41,804 bases of DNA from Pedobacter sp. ASV17 (GTDB lineage: Bacteria > Bacteroidota > Bacteroidia > Sphingobacteriales > Sphingobacteriaceae): NCBI RefSeq assembly GCF_016429065.1, contig NZ_JAELTX010000040.1, positions 1 through 41,804 on the forward strand, written 5' to 3'. Under the pieces are notes generated by a model. The model was not told where the DNA came from. It made no database searches and saw only the letters and a program-made list of their open reading frames with translations. A program made the translations under genes and the position numbers. Positions 8,921 to 16,797 of the stretch are shown here, one piece after another (position 1 is the first letter of the stretch; each line of letters starts with the position of its first letter).

Positions 8921-9322
8921 ATGAACGTAATCAAGATTTTTATTCCAGTAGCACTTTTTGTTTTAATGGTGATTGTAGCTTTAATGTGGGGCTTGCCAAG
9001 ATATAATGTTTGGCAACAGGAAATGGCAGGTAAAGCAGAGATGGCTAAGGCCGAACAAAACCGTAGGATTTTAGTTGAAGAAGCCAAAGCTCGTTTGGAA
9101 GCGGAGAAATTAAATGCGGCTGCCGAAATAGAAAGGGCCAAAGGAATGGCAGAGGCAATGAAAGTAGAAAATGGTACTTTATCTGCTACTTATAATCAGT
9201 ACCTGTTTATTAGAACTTTAGAAAAATTAGCAGATAAAGGGAGCTTGCCACAAATTATTTATGTACCCTCAGAAGGCCTAACTCCCGTGATGGATTTGAA
9301 TAGAACACTGCCTAAAAAATAA
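8921..9322 (+). CDS. Small membrane protein resembling the tail of SPFH/prohibitin proteins
   Basis: 133 aa. One transmembrane helix (residues about 5-25) is followed directly by YNVWQQEMAGKAEMAKAEQNR and a long Ala/Glu/Lys-rich coiled coil (about 33-85, with AEIERAKGMAEA), then a short globular end (about 88-133, YNQYLFIRTLEKL, IIYVPSEG). This order matches the C-terminal part of stomatin/prohibitin (SPFH) proteins, but the SPFH domain itself is absent. The gene is intact: it starts at ATG and the helix fits a signal anchor, so it is not an obvious fragment. It could be a small scaffold that oligomerises at the inner membrane; function unknown. Its last 11 bases overlap the end of the convergent GNAT gene. 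Confidence 0.8.
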   Translation: MNVIKIFIPVALFVLMVIVALMWGLPRYNVWQQEMAGKAEMAKAEQNRRILVEEAKARLEAEKLNAAAEIERAKGMAEAMKVENGTLSATYNQYLFIRTLEKLADKGSLPQIIYVPSEGLTPVMDLNRTLPKK

Positions 9323-9728
9323 GCTGCATTTTAATGTATTCCAGTTGGTTTCGTTGGTAAGGCGCTCCTTCCGTAACGAAGCCAATTTTGGTATAAAAGC
9401 CAATGGCACTTACCCTGGCATTGCACCAAAGTAGTTTAATTGGTTGTTGCTTACAGTAGTTGATTACATGTTGCAACAATAATTTTCCTAATCCATTTCC
9501 TTGTTTGGATGGAAGCACGGCCATTTTTCTGAATTGTGCAATGTCGTCCTTTACAAATAAAGAAACTACTCCAGTAAGTTCATGGTTAAAATATAGGCCG
9601 AAATGGGTGCCCTCAAAATCATCAGCTAATTCCATTTCTGTAATTTCCTTTTCGGGATACATGGCCTGCTGCCTAATTCGCCAAGTAAGTGAAGGAAAGA
9701 TTTGCTCTATTTGGATGATTTCACTCAA
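9312..9728 (-). CDS. GNAT family N-acetyltransferase (TTG start)
   Basis: 138 aa. It carries the N-terminal pattern LTWRIRQQAMYPEKE common to a GNAT subgroup, the acetyl-CoA site FRKMAVLPSKQGNGLGKLLL (about 76-96) and ARVSAIGFYTKIGF (about 114-127). The only good start is TTG at 9728, four bases after the stop of the MFS gene. The first ATG would remove the conserved N-terminus. The gene is therefore probably translated by coupling as the last gene of the porin-carboxylase-MFS-GNAT operon. Substrate unknown. Confidence 0.84.
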   Translation of the reverse strand: MSEIIQIEQIFPSLTWRIRQQAMYPEKEITEMELADDFEGTHFGLYFNHELTGVVSLFVKDDIAQFRKMAVLPSKQGNGLGKLLLQHVINYCKQQPIKLLWCNARVSAIGFYTKIGFVTEGAPYQRNQLEYIKMQLIF

Positions 9729-9732
9729 GGGT

Positions 9733-10890
9733 TTAAGTTTTTCTGTACCACTGATAAATCAACATATTGAGGATGATAATTGCTGTAATGCCATAACAGA
9801 ACATGGCCCAGCCACCTAATGACCATAGCCACAAACCTAATGCTGAACCGCAAGCAGCACCTACAAAACTCACCGACATAAAGATGGTGTTCAGCCTGTT
9901 TCTGGCTTCGGGGACTAGGGTATAAATACGGGTTTGATTGGTCACGTGAATGGCCTGTTGTCCAATATCTATCAAAATAATGCCAACAACAAAAAGGAAT
10001 ACGCTGTGGCCAGTGAAATAGAATAATGCCACACTGATCAATTCCAAAATAAAACCTATCATCAAGTTTTTTCGAGGATTTCCACCACCACTTAATTTCC
10101 CTACCAATGGCGCAGCTAAGGCGCCAGCGGCACCAGCAATACCAAATAAACCAATTTGATAAGCACTAAAATGATGTGGTGGATTGGATAGGTAAAGCAC
10201 CATCGTAGTCCAAAAACCCATAATGACAATAAAGGCAAAGAAGTTAATGATGGATGCTTCCCTTAAAATGGGTTGGGTTTTAATATAGGAAAACATGGAG
10301 CGCATCAACTCTTTGTAGCCACCTGTAAATGTAGGACGGCTTGTTGGAAAACGCACCGCCATGAGTATTACCAACAAAGTGCAAATGCCTGCGGCAATTA
10401 AAAACATGGCACGCCAGCCCAGTAAATCGCCCACGGTTCCGCTAATGGCTCTTGAAGCTAAAATACCTACTAGCAAACCACTCATCACGATACCAATGTT
10501 ATGGCCTCGGCTTTCATCGTTGCTTAAAGATGCGGTGAGTGGAAGAATGAGTTGCGGTACAATAGAGCAAGCGCCAATTAAAACACTGGCTATTTCGAGT
10601 ACGAAAAAGCTGTGCGAAAAACCAGCAATTAATAGGGAAACGATTGCCAAAGAGGTGATGACCAAAATCTGTTTCTTGCGTTCGAACATATCGCCCAATG
10701 GCACCAAAAGGAACAGGCCAATGGCGTATCCTGCTTGGGTTAAGAAAGTAATGCTTCCCGCGTCGCTTTCGGCCAGTTTAAACTCCTTGGCAATTAAAAT
10801 CACCAAGGGTTGGCAATAATAGATGTTGGCAACAATAAGGCCTGTGCAAAAGGCCATCAAAATTACATCGGCACGTTTTAATGCTTGCAT
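9733..10890 (-). CDS. MFS transporter (drug or metabolite exporter)
   Basis: 385 aa with about 12 transmembrane helices in the inner membrane. After helix 2 comes the MFS loop 2-3 motif VPLGDMFERKKQI, close to the G-x-L-a-D-r-x-G-r-r consensus. A motif of the antiporter type (helix 5, AISGTVGDLLGWRAMFLIAAG) suggests proton-driven export, as in the DHA1 group. It starts 7 nt after the carboxyltransferase gene and its stop is 4 nt before the GNAT start, so all three are co-transcribed. The substrate cannot be predicted. Confidence 0.88.
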   Translation of the reverse strand: MQALKRADVILMAFCTGLIVANIYYCQPLVILIAKEFKLAESDAGSITFLTQAGYAIGLFLLVPLGDMFERKKQILVITSLAIVSLLIAGFSHSFFVLEIASVLIGACSIVPQLILPLTASLSNDESRGHNIGIVMSGLLVGILASRAISGTVGDLLGWRAMFLIAAGICTLLVILMAVRFPTSRPTFTGGYKELMRSMFSYIKTQPILREASIINFFAFIVIMGFWTTMVLYLSNPPHHFSAYQIGLFGIAGAAGALAAPLVGKLSGGGNPRKNLMIGFILELISVALFYFTGHSVFLFVVGIILIDIGQQAIHVTNQTRIYTLVPEARNRLNTIFMSVSFVGAACGSALGLWLWSLGGWAMFCYGITAIIILNMLIYQWYRKT

Positions 10891-10897
10891 TTTATCC

Positions 10898-12439
10898 TTA
10901 AAGTGGGATATTCCCGTGTTTTTTTCTTGGGGTATTTACTACTTTGTTCTCGAGCATTTTGAAAGCTTTAATTAGTTTTTCACGAGTTTTAGAAGGCTCA
11001 ATCACTTCATCAACAAAGCCACGCTCTGCGGCACGGTAAGGGTTGGCAAAAATATCTGAATACAATTTCTCCTTCTCCAACCATTTTTCTTCTGGGTTTT
11101 CGGCCGCAGTGATTTCTCTTTTAAAGATAATTTCAGCAGCTCCCTTAGCACCCATCACCGCAATTTCGGCACTTGGCCAAGCGTAGTTCATGTCGGCGCC
11201 AATGTGTTTAGAGTTCATTACATCGTAAGCACCGCCATAAGCTTTACGGGTAATTACGGTAATACGAGGCACGGTGGCTTCGCTAAAAGCATATAATAAT
11301 TTTGCGCCATTGTTAATGATGCCGTTCCACTCTTGGTCGGTACCAGGCAAAAAGCCAGGAACATCTTCAAAAACCAACAAAGGAATATTAAAGCAATCGC
11401 AAAAACGTACAAATCTGGCTGCTTTTACAGAGGCGTTATTGTCTAAAACTCCTGCTAAATAAGCTGGTTGATTAGCCACAACACCAATGCTGCGACCTGC
11501 TAGTCGGGCAAAGCCCACTACAATATTCTCGGCGTAAGCGGCATGCACTTCCATAAAACTATCGTCGTCGGCCACTTCAGCAATTACTTCTCTGATGTCG
11601 TAAGGTTGGTTGGCATTTAAAGGGAGTATTTCGTTTAAGCCCAACCTTTCTTCATTGCCTAAATCATAAGCGATAGCTGGAGGCGTTTCTTCACAGTTTT
11701 GAGGAACGTAGCTTAATAGTTTTTTGACGTGATTAATGGCATCAATTTCATTAGCACATGCAAAATGGGTAACCCCCGATTTGGTTGCGTGGGTACTGGC
11801 ACCACCTAATTCTTCGGAGCTTACTTCTTCGTGGGTAACTGTTTTTACCACATTTGGCCCCGTTACAAACATATAGGAGGTGTTTTCAACCATCAAAATA
11901 AAATCTGTAATGGCTGGAGAGTATACCGCACCGCCAGCACAAGGTCCCATAATGGCCGAAAACTGTGGCACTACGCCAGAGGCCTGTACGTTACGGTAAA
12001 ATATATCGGCATAACCGCCCAAAGAAACAACACCTTCTTGGATACGGGCACCACCACTGTCGTTTAAGCCAATCATAGGTGCCCCATTTTTCATGGCCAT
12101 GTCCATAATTTTGCAAATTTTTTCGGCATGGGTTTCAGATAAAGATCCACCAAAAACAGTAAAATCCTGAGAAAAAACATAGGTAAGTCGACCGTTTACT
12201 GTGCCATAGCCAGTAATTACGCCATCGCCAAGGTATTTTTCTCTTTCCATTCCAAAATCGGTACTGCGGTGGGTAACCAACATGCCAATTTCCTCAAAGC
12301 TTCCTTCATCCATTAAAAAATGGATACGCTCACGAGCGGTTAGTTTCCCTTTTTTATGCTGGCTATCAATACGGGCCTGTCCACCACCCAAATGGGCTTT
12401 TTCTATTTTATCCTTTAAGATTTGGATTTTGTTGTTCAT
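10898..12439 (-). CDS. Acyl-CoA carboxylase carboxyltransferase (beta) subunit
   Basis: 513 aa, the usual length of propionyl-CoA carboxylase beta-type subunits. The enzyme moves carboxyl from carboxybiotin to an acyl-CoA such as propionyl-CoA. Crotonase-fold halves are seen: the N half with [26 protein letters not shown] and [15 protein letters not shown] (about 120-210), and the C half with [23 protein letters not shown] and [15 protein letters not shown] (about 355-410). No biotin carboxylase or biotin-carrier gene is in the window, so the alpha partner must be encoded elsewhere. It follows the porin by 42 nt with no terminator between, and precedes the MFS gene by 7 nt. Propionyl-, methylmalonyl- or another acyl-CoA could be the substrate. 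Confidence 0.92.
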   Translation of the reverse strand: MNNKIQILKDKIEKAHLGGGQARIDSQHKKGKLTARERIHFLMDEGSFEEIGMLVTHRSTDFGMEREKYLGDGVITGYGTVNGRLTYVFSQDFTVFGGSLSETHAEKICKIMDMAMKNGAPMIGLNDSGGARIQEGVVSLGGYADIFYRNVQASGVVPQFSAIMGPCAGGAVYSPAITDFILMVENTSYMFVTGPNVVKTVTHEEVSSEELGGASTHATKSGVTHFACANEIDAINHVKKLLSYVPQNCEETPPAIAYDLGNEERLGLNEILPLNANQPYDIREVIAEVADDDSFMEVHAAYAENIVVGFARLAGRSIGVVANQPAYLAGVLDNNASVKAARFVRFCDCFNIPLLVFEDVPGFLPGTDQEWNGIINNGAKLLYAFSEATVPRITVITRKAYGGAYDVMNSKHIGADMNYAWPSAEIAVMGAKGAAEIIFKREITAAENPEEKWLEKEKLYSDIFANPYRAAERGFVDEVIEPSKTREKLIKAFKMLENKVVNTPRKKHGNIPL

Positions 12440-12481
12440 CGGTTTATATGGTTTATAGGTTTGGTTAAAATTTAAAATCCG

Positions 12482-13717
12482 CTACCAACGATATTGGAGA
12501 CGAGTGGTAAACACATTATCCTTAATGTCGTTTTGGTAATTGGCTAGCTGTGTGCCATCATTATGGACATGTTCGTTATAAATAGTAAGCTTTAGACGAC
12601 CATTAAGGGCATAGGTTAGGCCATAGCCTAGGGTGCTAAATTTGATATCGCCAGCAGTGGTATTATTTCCAGCTTTTCCAATTTCTGCTTCATTTACATC
12701 GGTATTTGGGTCATAAACATCGTAGCCAACAATAGCCGTTAGTTTGGTGTGGGCAATTTGCTGGGTAAACCAAATAAAATAACCGTTGAAATTTCTCAGG
12801 TATAAATTGGTGGTAGGTTGTGCCGCAAAACTTTGACTAGCTGCCAGCCCCGAAATACTAGATGAGGCCGCTACGCCCGGTTGTTTCCCTTGAATGTATT
12901 CAGATTTGATTGTTGTGCTGCCAAAAGAGTTGTTGTATTCTAGCTGAATGTTCGCACCATAATAATCTCTTCGGAAATTGTAACCTACGTTAGAGGCATC
13001 TGTAACGCTTACAAAACCATTTGCAACAGGTTTCAAATAAGTATCGGTATTGCCTCTTACGGTGCCTTTGTAGATAGAGGCACCAAATCCTAAGTGAAAT
13101 TTTTTATTAGCTAGGCTGTCAAATTTAAAGTTAAGGTTTCCAATAATGTCTTTGTTGGAATCATAATCTTTGGCATTAAGCCCACTACCGTTAACTACCG
13201 CTAATTCGGCAGTAACAAAGTGAAGGATTTTTTTTGGCCTGTAACTGATCATCGCACCTAAATCCCTTTCACGGGGCATTAAGGTTTGGAAAACACGAGC
13301 TCTTTCTGGAAAATCTCTATAACCAGAAGAATAAACAATGGAATAGCCAAATGGTCTGTTGAACAAACCAGCAGTAAAAAGCAGTGATTTGTCTTCAGGA
13401 TTATGGAATTGGATAAAAGCATCCATAATGCGAAGACCATCTTGCGTACCATCTAGCTGAAATACTACCGAAGAAAATTTGTCTACGCGGTCTACCTTTA
13501 AACGTCCACGGCGCAACATAAAACGGCTGGCGGAGTTTTGGGCAAAGTCGCCGCCCGACCATGAAAATATACCTGGAGATTGTGCTACTTGGAACTGTGT
13601 TTGCAGATATCCAGTAATCTTAATGTCGTGTATATCATAGGATGAAGGGGCATTATTGTTCTGCGCCAGTACAAAGAGAGGCAATATAGTTAGTAAACAA
13701 ATAAAAAGAATCCTCAT
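12482..13717 (-). CDS. Porin of the phosphate-selective OprO/OprP type
   Basis: 411 aa outer-membrane barrel from ATG 13717. Signal peptide 1-19 (MRILFICLLTILPLFVLAQ). Then ITGYLQTQFQ, SASRFMLRRGRLKVDRV, FQLDGTQDGLRIMDAFIQF and GLFNRPFGYSIVYSSGYRDFPERA, all typical of the OprO/P family, ending in an aromatic strand (TTRLQYRW). A longer reading from GTG 13795 was rejected because it adds 26 residues before the signal peptide and crosses the -7 box. It is the first gene of a probable four-gene operon and faces the SulP/carbonic anhydrase cluster. OprP-like porins favour anions; which anion is unknown here. Confidence 0.88.
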   Translation of the reverse strand: MRILFICLLTILPLFVLAQNNNAPSSYDIHDIKITGYLQTQFQVAQSPGIFSWSGGDFAQNSASRFMLRRGRLKVDRVDKFSSVVFQLDGTQDGLRIMDAFIQFHNPEDKSLLFTAGLFNRPFGYSIVYSSGYRDFPERARVFQTLMPRERDLGAMISYRPKKILHFVTAELAVVNGSGLNAKDYDSNKDIIGNLNFKFDSLANKKFHLGFGASIYKGTVRGNTDTYLKPVANGFVSVTDASNVGYNFRRDYYGANIQLEYNNSFGSTTIKSEYIQGKQPGVAASSSISGLAASQSFAAQPTTNLYLRNFNGYFIWFTQQIAHTKLTAIVGYDVYDPNTDVNEAEIGKAGNNTTAGDIKFSTLGYGLTYALNGRLKLTIYNEHVHNDGTQLANYQNDIKDNVFTTRLQYRW

Positions 13718-13749
13718 TAAGTTTTGCTTCGATAAGTAAAAGAAAAGCT

Positions 13750-13779
13750 CAAAAATAAATAAAGTTTGAAAATGCCCAA
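13750..13779 (-). promoter_or_regulatory. Promoter of the porin operon
   Basis: On the minus strand TTG (13777-13779), 19 bp, then TATTTTTG (13750-13757). The expected transcription start near 13744 gives a leader of about 27 nt before ATG 13717. Confidence 0.75.
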
Positions 13780-13816
13780 TAATTTTGATTTCCACACTAC
13801 AAAATCTTTATATTAC

Positions 13817-13838
13817 AAATTTATTACGTAATAAATTT
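13817..13838. promoter_or_regulatory. Perfect 22-bp palindrome between divergent promoters (candidate operator)
   Basis: The centre reads TTTATTACGTAATAAA and the symmetry extends three more bases on each side. Its right end overlaps the -33 TTTG (13837-13840) of the rightward promoter. Its left end is 38 bp upstream of the leftward -33. Neither half is followed by a T-run, so it is not a terminator. It probably binds a dimeric regulator that controls both directions; no regulator gene is adjacent. Confidence 0.7.
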
Positions 13839-13868
13839 TGAATTTAACGCTTTTGGGAATTACTTTTG
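13837..13868 (+). promoter_or_regulatory. Promoter of the small secreted protein / SulP / carbonic anhydrase genes
   Basis: TTTG (13837-13840), 20 bp, then TACTTTTG (13861-13868) fits the Bacteroidota consensus. Transcription should start near 13873, about 24 nt before ATG 13897. Confidence 0.8.
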
Positions 13869-13896
13869 GAAAATCTGAAAAAGAAGATTTCAAAAA

Positions 13897-14235
13897 ATGA
13901 AGCTAAGAAAATATAAGCTTTTGGTAGTTGCCCTTTTTATGTGCGTTTTCGCCTCGAAGATGGTAATTTCTGCTGCGCCTATGTTTTTCAAGCATCTGGA
14001 CGGAGATTTTATGGTTTCTGTAATCATGCAGTTGGAAAATGAAAACAACGGCGATGATAAGGGAAAATCAAGCATTAAGTTTGTAGACTATAAAATGATG
14101 TTCCAAAAAATCGACCTTAACTACGTTCACTTGGATTTAGATTGTGGCGTGCCTAGTAGCTTTATTGAGCACTCGCGACGCTATGTAGATCCATACCATC
14201 CTTCGGTTCCAACACCGCCTCCTAATTTCTCATAA
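13897..14235 (+). CDS. Small secreted protein of unknown function upstream of sulP
   Basis: 112 aa, family not recognised. Residues about 7-26 are hydrophobic after a Lys/Arg-rich start, ending VISAA, which fits a signal peptide (or an anchor). The rest, about 85 residues, is mixed: a charged ENENNGDDKGKSS loop, one Cys (DLDCGVPS), a His/Tyr patch (SFIEHSRRYVDPYH) and a proline-rich tail (PSVPTPPPNFS). It has a strong promoter with a palindrome at its -33 box and is read in the same direction as sulP 80 bp later, so it may be the first gene of that operon. ATG 13897 is the only sensible start. No homologue comes to mind. Confidence 0.7.
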   Translation: MKLRKYKLLVVALFMCVFASKMVISAAPMFFKHLDGDFMVSVIMQLENENNGDDKGKSSIKFVDYKMMFQKIDLNYVHLDLDCGVPSSFIEHSRRYVDPYHPSVPTPPPNFS

Positions 14236-14252
14236 GTTTTTACCCGTACTAT

Positions 14253-14273
14253 TTCCGTATGCTTAATACGGAA
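14253..14273 (+). other. Hairpin between the small secreted gene and sulP
   Basis: TTCCGTAT and ATACGGAA (8 bp) flank a 5-base loop. No T-run follows, so it may attenuate or protect the mRNA rather than end it. Confidence 0.5.
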
Positions 14274-14315
14274 CTGATTTGATAAAAAAAACTTTAGAAA
14301 TTAACATAATTCTTT

Positions 14316-15914
14316 ATGAAAAATTCGAATTCGGCTTCTATGGGAAGCGGAATAGGAAAATATTTGCAAAAGAGGAATTTAAAAGCCGATTTGCCAGCAA
14401 GTATTGTAGTGTTCTTAGTGGCTTTGCCACTGTGTTTGGGAATTGCTTTGGCCTCTGGAGCTCCTTTGTTTGCAGGTTTGCTTACAGGGATCATAGGTGG
14501 TGTAGTAGTAGCTTCTATTAGTGGCTCGCAGTTAAGTGTAAGTGGGCCAGCCGCAGGTTTAACAACCATTGTTTTGGCTTCTATCGCCAGTCTAGGGAGT
14601 TATCAAGCTTTTTTGATGGCCGTAGTTTTGGCTGGTGTATTCCAACTTATTTTAGGATTGATTAAAGCTGGTACTATTGGCAATTATTTCCCTTCAAGTG
14701 TTATTGAGGGGATGTTGGCTGGTATTGGTATATTGTTGATCATGAAACAATTGCCACATGCTTTAGGTGTGGATAGCGATTTTTTTGGTGACGAAAGCTT
14801 TTTCCAGAGAGATGGAGAAAATACCTTTTCAGCCTTAGCAAATGCGTTTCAGCACTTTAGTGTCGCAGCAATTGCAATTAGCGTACTTTCCATTTTGGTA
14901 TTGGTATTTTGGCCTAAATTTAAGAAGCTGGCGGTAGTTCCTGCTCCTTTGGTTGTGGTTGCTTTGGGTATATTGGGAGCCATCTTGTTTAGCGGCTCAT
15001 CAAATGCTTTAAAAGACAGCCAAATGGTAAAAATCCCAGAAGTGAATAGTGCCGCTGAGTTTTTTGGCTTGTTTATGATGCCTGATTTTTCTACCATTTT
15101 TGACTCAAAGGTATTAATGGTGGCTCTTACTATAGCAGTAGTTGCCAGTTTAGAAACCTTATTGAGTTTAGAGGCCGTAGATAAAATTGACCCTTTAAAA
15201 AGAGTATCACCAACCAATAGAGAATTGGTTGCTCAAGGCGTAGGTAATATTGCCAGTGGTATGTTAGGTGGTTTGCCAATGACGGCTGTAATTGTGCGAA
15301 GCTCAGCAAACGTTAATGCTGGAGGTCGTACTAAGGTCTCGGCTATTTCACACGGTTTATTGCTGTTGTTATCCTTACTATTCATCCCTTCAATCATCAA
15401 TATGATTCCGTTATCATGTTTAGCAGCCATTTTATTGGTTACTGGATATAAGTTAGCGAGAATATCTCTGTTTAAACACATGTACCACAAAGGCTGGGAT
15501 CAATTTATCCCATTTGTAGTTACTGTTGTTGGGGTAGTGGGTATTGACTTATTGAAAGGTGTTGGTATTGGTATGGCGGTTTCAATTTTCTATCTATTGA
15601 GAACCAATATGCGCAACCCCTTCTTTTACCGAGTACAAGAAGAAGGAAACAAAAAGAACATCAGAATCAAGCTTGCCGAAGAAGTATCGTTCTTAAACAA
15701 AGCTTCTATTCAGGTGTTGTTATCTGGAATTCCAAATGAAACCAATGTGATTATTGATGGCGCTAATTCTAGATATATCGATCCCGATGTGTTGGAAGCA
15801 ATTCATAACTATAAACATAATGCTTATACAAAAGGGATTATTGTTACTTTAGAGAATATTAAGAAGACTTATTCGGTACCAAAAATTAATACAAAAATCG
15901 TTGAACAAAATTAA
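14316..15914 (+). CDS. SulP family inorganic anion transporter (bicarbonate transporter candidate)
   Basis: 532 aa inner-membrane carrier of the SulP (SLC26-like) family. The N-terminal region LKADLPASIVVFLVALPLCLGIALASGAP and the repeat QLSVSGPAAGLT mark the family; about 12-14 transmembrane helices run to residue 440. GNIASGMLGGLPMTAVIVRSS is the conserved helix-8 region. The last 80 residues (FLNKASIQ, IIDGANSRYIDPDV) form a short STAS-like domain. Family members move sulfate, bicarbonate or other anions; the beta-carbonic anhydrase 13 nt downstream favours bicarbonate (inference). It starts at ATG 14316. Confidence 0.92.
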   Translation: MKNSNSASMGSGIGKYLQKRNLKADLPASIVVFLVALPLCLGIALASGAPLFAGLLTGIIGGVVVASISGSQLSVSGPAAGLTTIVLASIASLGSYQAFLMAVVLAGVFQLILGLIKAGTIGNYFPSSVIEGMLAGIGILLIMKQLPHALGVDSDFFGDESFFQRDGENTFSALANAFQHFSVAAIAISVLSILVLVFWPKFKKLAVVPAPLVVVALGILGAILFSGSSNALKDSQMVKIPEVNSAAEFFGLFMMPDFSTIFDSKVLMVALTIAVVASLETLLSLEAVDKIDPLKRVSPTNRELVAQGVGNIASGMLGGLPMTAVIVRSSANVNAGGRTKVSAISHGLLLLLSLLFIPSIINMIPLSCLAAILLVTGYKLARISLFKHMYHKGWDQFIPFVVTVVGVVGIDLLKGVGIGMAVSIFYLLRTNMRNPFFYRVQEEGNKKNIRIKLAEEVSFLNKASIQVLLSGIPNETNVIIDGANSRYIDPDVLEAIHNYKHNAYTKGIIVTLENIKKTYSVPKINTKIVEQN

Positions 15915-15927
15915 AAATATAAATACA

Positions 15928-16563
15928 ATGAAGGCACATACTTTAGAAACGCAAGCAACCATTACCCCTGAAAGGGCACTTGAAATACTAAAAGAAGGTA
16001 ATGAAAGATTTGTGCAAAATTTAAAAGCCAATAGGGATTTGCTGTCACAAGTAAACGACACAAGAGCAGGACAATGGCCATTTGCCGTAATATTAAGCTG
16101 TATCGACAGTCGTACTTCTGCAGAATTGATTTTTGACCAAGGATTGGGTGATGTTTTTAGTGTGAGAATTGCTGGGAATTTTGCGAACCAAGATATTTTG
16201 GGATCTATGGAATTTGGCTGTAATGTAGCAGGATCTAAACTAGTTGTTGTTTTAGGACACTCAAAATGTGGTGCTTTAAAAGGAGGGCTAGACGCCGCTG
16301 CAATTAGAGAGATGGGAATGGAAAACCTTACACATTTGGTAGATCATTTTAATCCAATTATTGAGGAGATTATTAATGAAGGCGAAGAGCGTTCGTCTAA
16401 AAATGATGATTTGTTAGAAAGATTGAACGTGCAAAATGTGAAACAAACCATTATCGATATCCGTAACCAAAGCACTACTTTAAACCAATTGGAAAAAGAC
16501 GGTAAAATTAAAATAGTAGGTGCTAATTATAATGTAGAAACTGGCGTTGTAAGCTGGTTATAA
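15928..16563 (+). CDS. Beta-class carbonic anhydrase
   Basis: 211 aa from ATG 15928; the in-frame TTG at 15901 would overlap sulP and add nine non-conserved residues. It interconverts CO2 and bicarbonate in the cytoplasm. Zinc ligands Cys58, His111 and Cys114 lie in SCIDSR and LGHSKCGA, and Asp60-Arg62 form the usual catalytic dyad. The length matches the family. Located 13 nt after the SulP gene, so co-transcribed. The pairing suggests that imported bicarbonate is equilibrated with CO2 for carboxylases. Confidence 0.95.
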   Translation: MKAHTLETQATITPERALEILKEGNERFVQNLKANRDLLSQVNDTRAGQWPFAVILSCIDSRTSAELIFDQGLGDVFSVRIAGNFANQDILGSMEFGCNVAGSKLVVVLGHSKCGALKGGLDAAAIREMGMENLTHLVDHFNPIIEEIINEGEERSSKNDDLLERLNVQNVKQTIIDIRNQSTTLNQLEKDGKIKIVGANYNVETGVVSWL

Positions 16564-16687
16564 CATTTAATTGCTTAAAAACTTTTTAATCAAAGATTGG
16601 GAGCTGCGCTTCAAGTATTGAAGATGTTCCTGCTTTGTTTAAAATTGACACAAAATAGTTGTAGGTTTAGTAGTATATAATGTTGGA

Positions 16688-16720
16688 GAGGGTGCCTAGC
16701 GTTTGGGCATCCTCTTTTTT
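16688..16720 (+). terminator. Rho-independent terminator of the sulP-carbonic anhydrase operon
   Basis: Stem GAGGGTGCC / GGCATCCTC (16688-16696 with 16706-16714, one G-U pair) with a T6 tail. It lies about 125 bp after the carbonic anhydrase stop; the bases between hold nothing recognised. Confidence 0.87.
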
Positions 16721-16736
16721 GTTGAGGGAAAAATAC

Positions 16737-16768
16737 AACCACATAAACACATAAGGGTGTTTTTATCC
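16737..16768. repeat. Half copy of the dispersed repeat seen at 7550-7606
   Basis: AACCACATAAACACATAAG followed by a T-rich stretch lines up with AACCACATAGACACATAG at 7589-7606 and the T-run after it. The left arm is missing here. Confidence 0.5.
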
Positions 16769-16797
16769 TTAAATAGTAAGTAGATTAAAAACGTTCT

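Noticed and set aside
13718..13795. GTG start giving a 437-aa porin
   Set aside because: It crosses the -7 box and puts 26 residues before a normal signal peptide.
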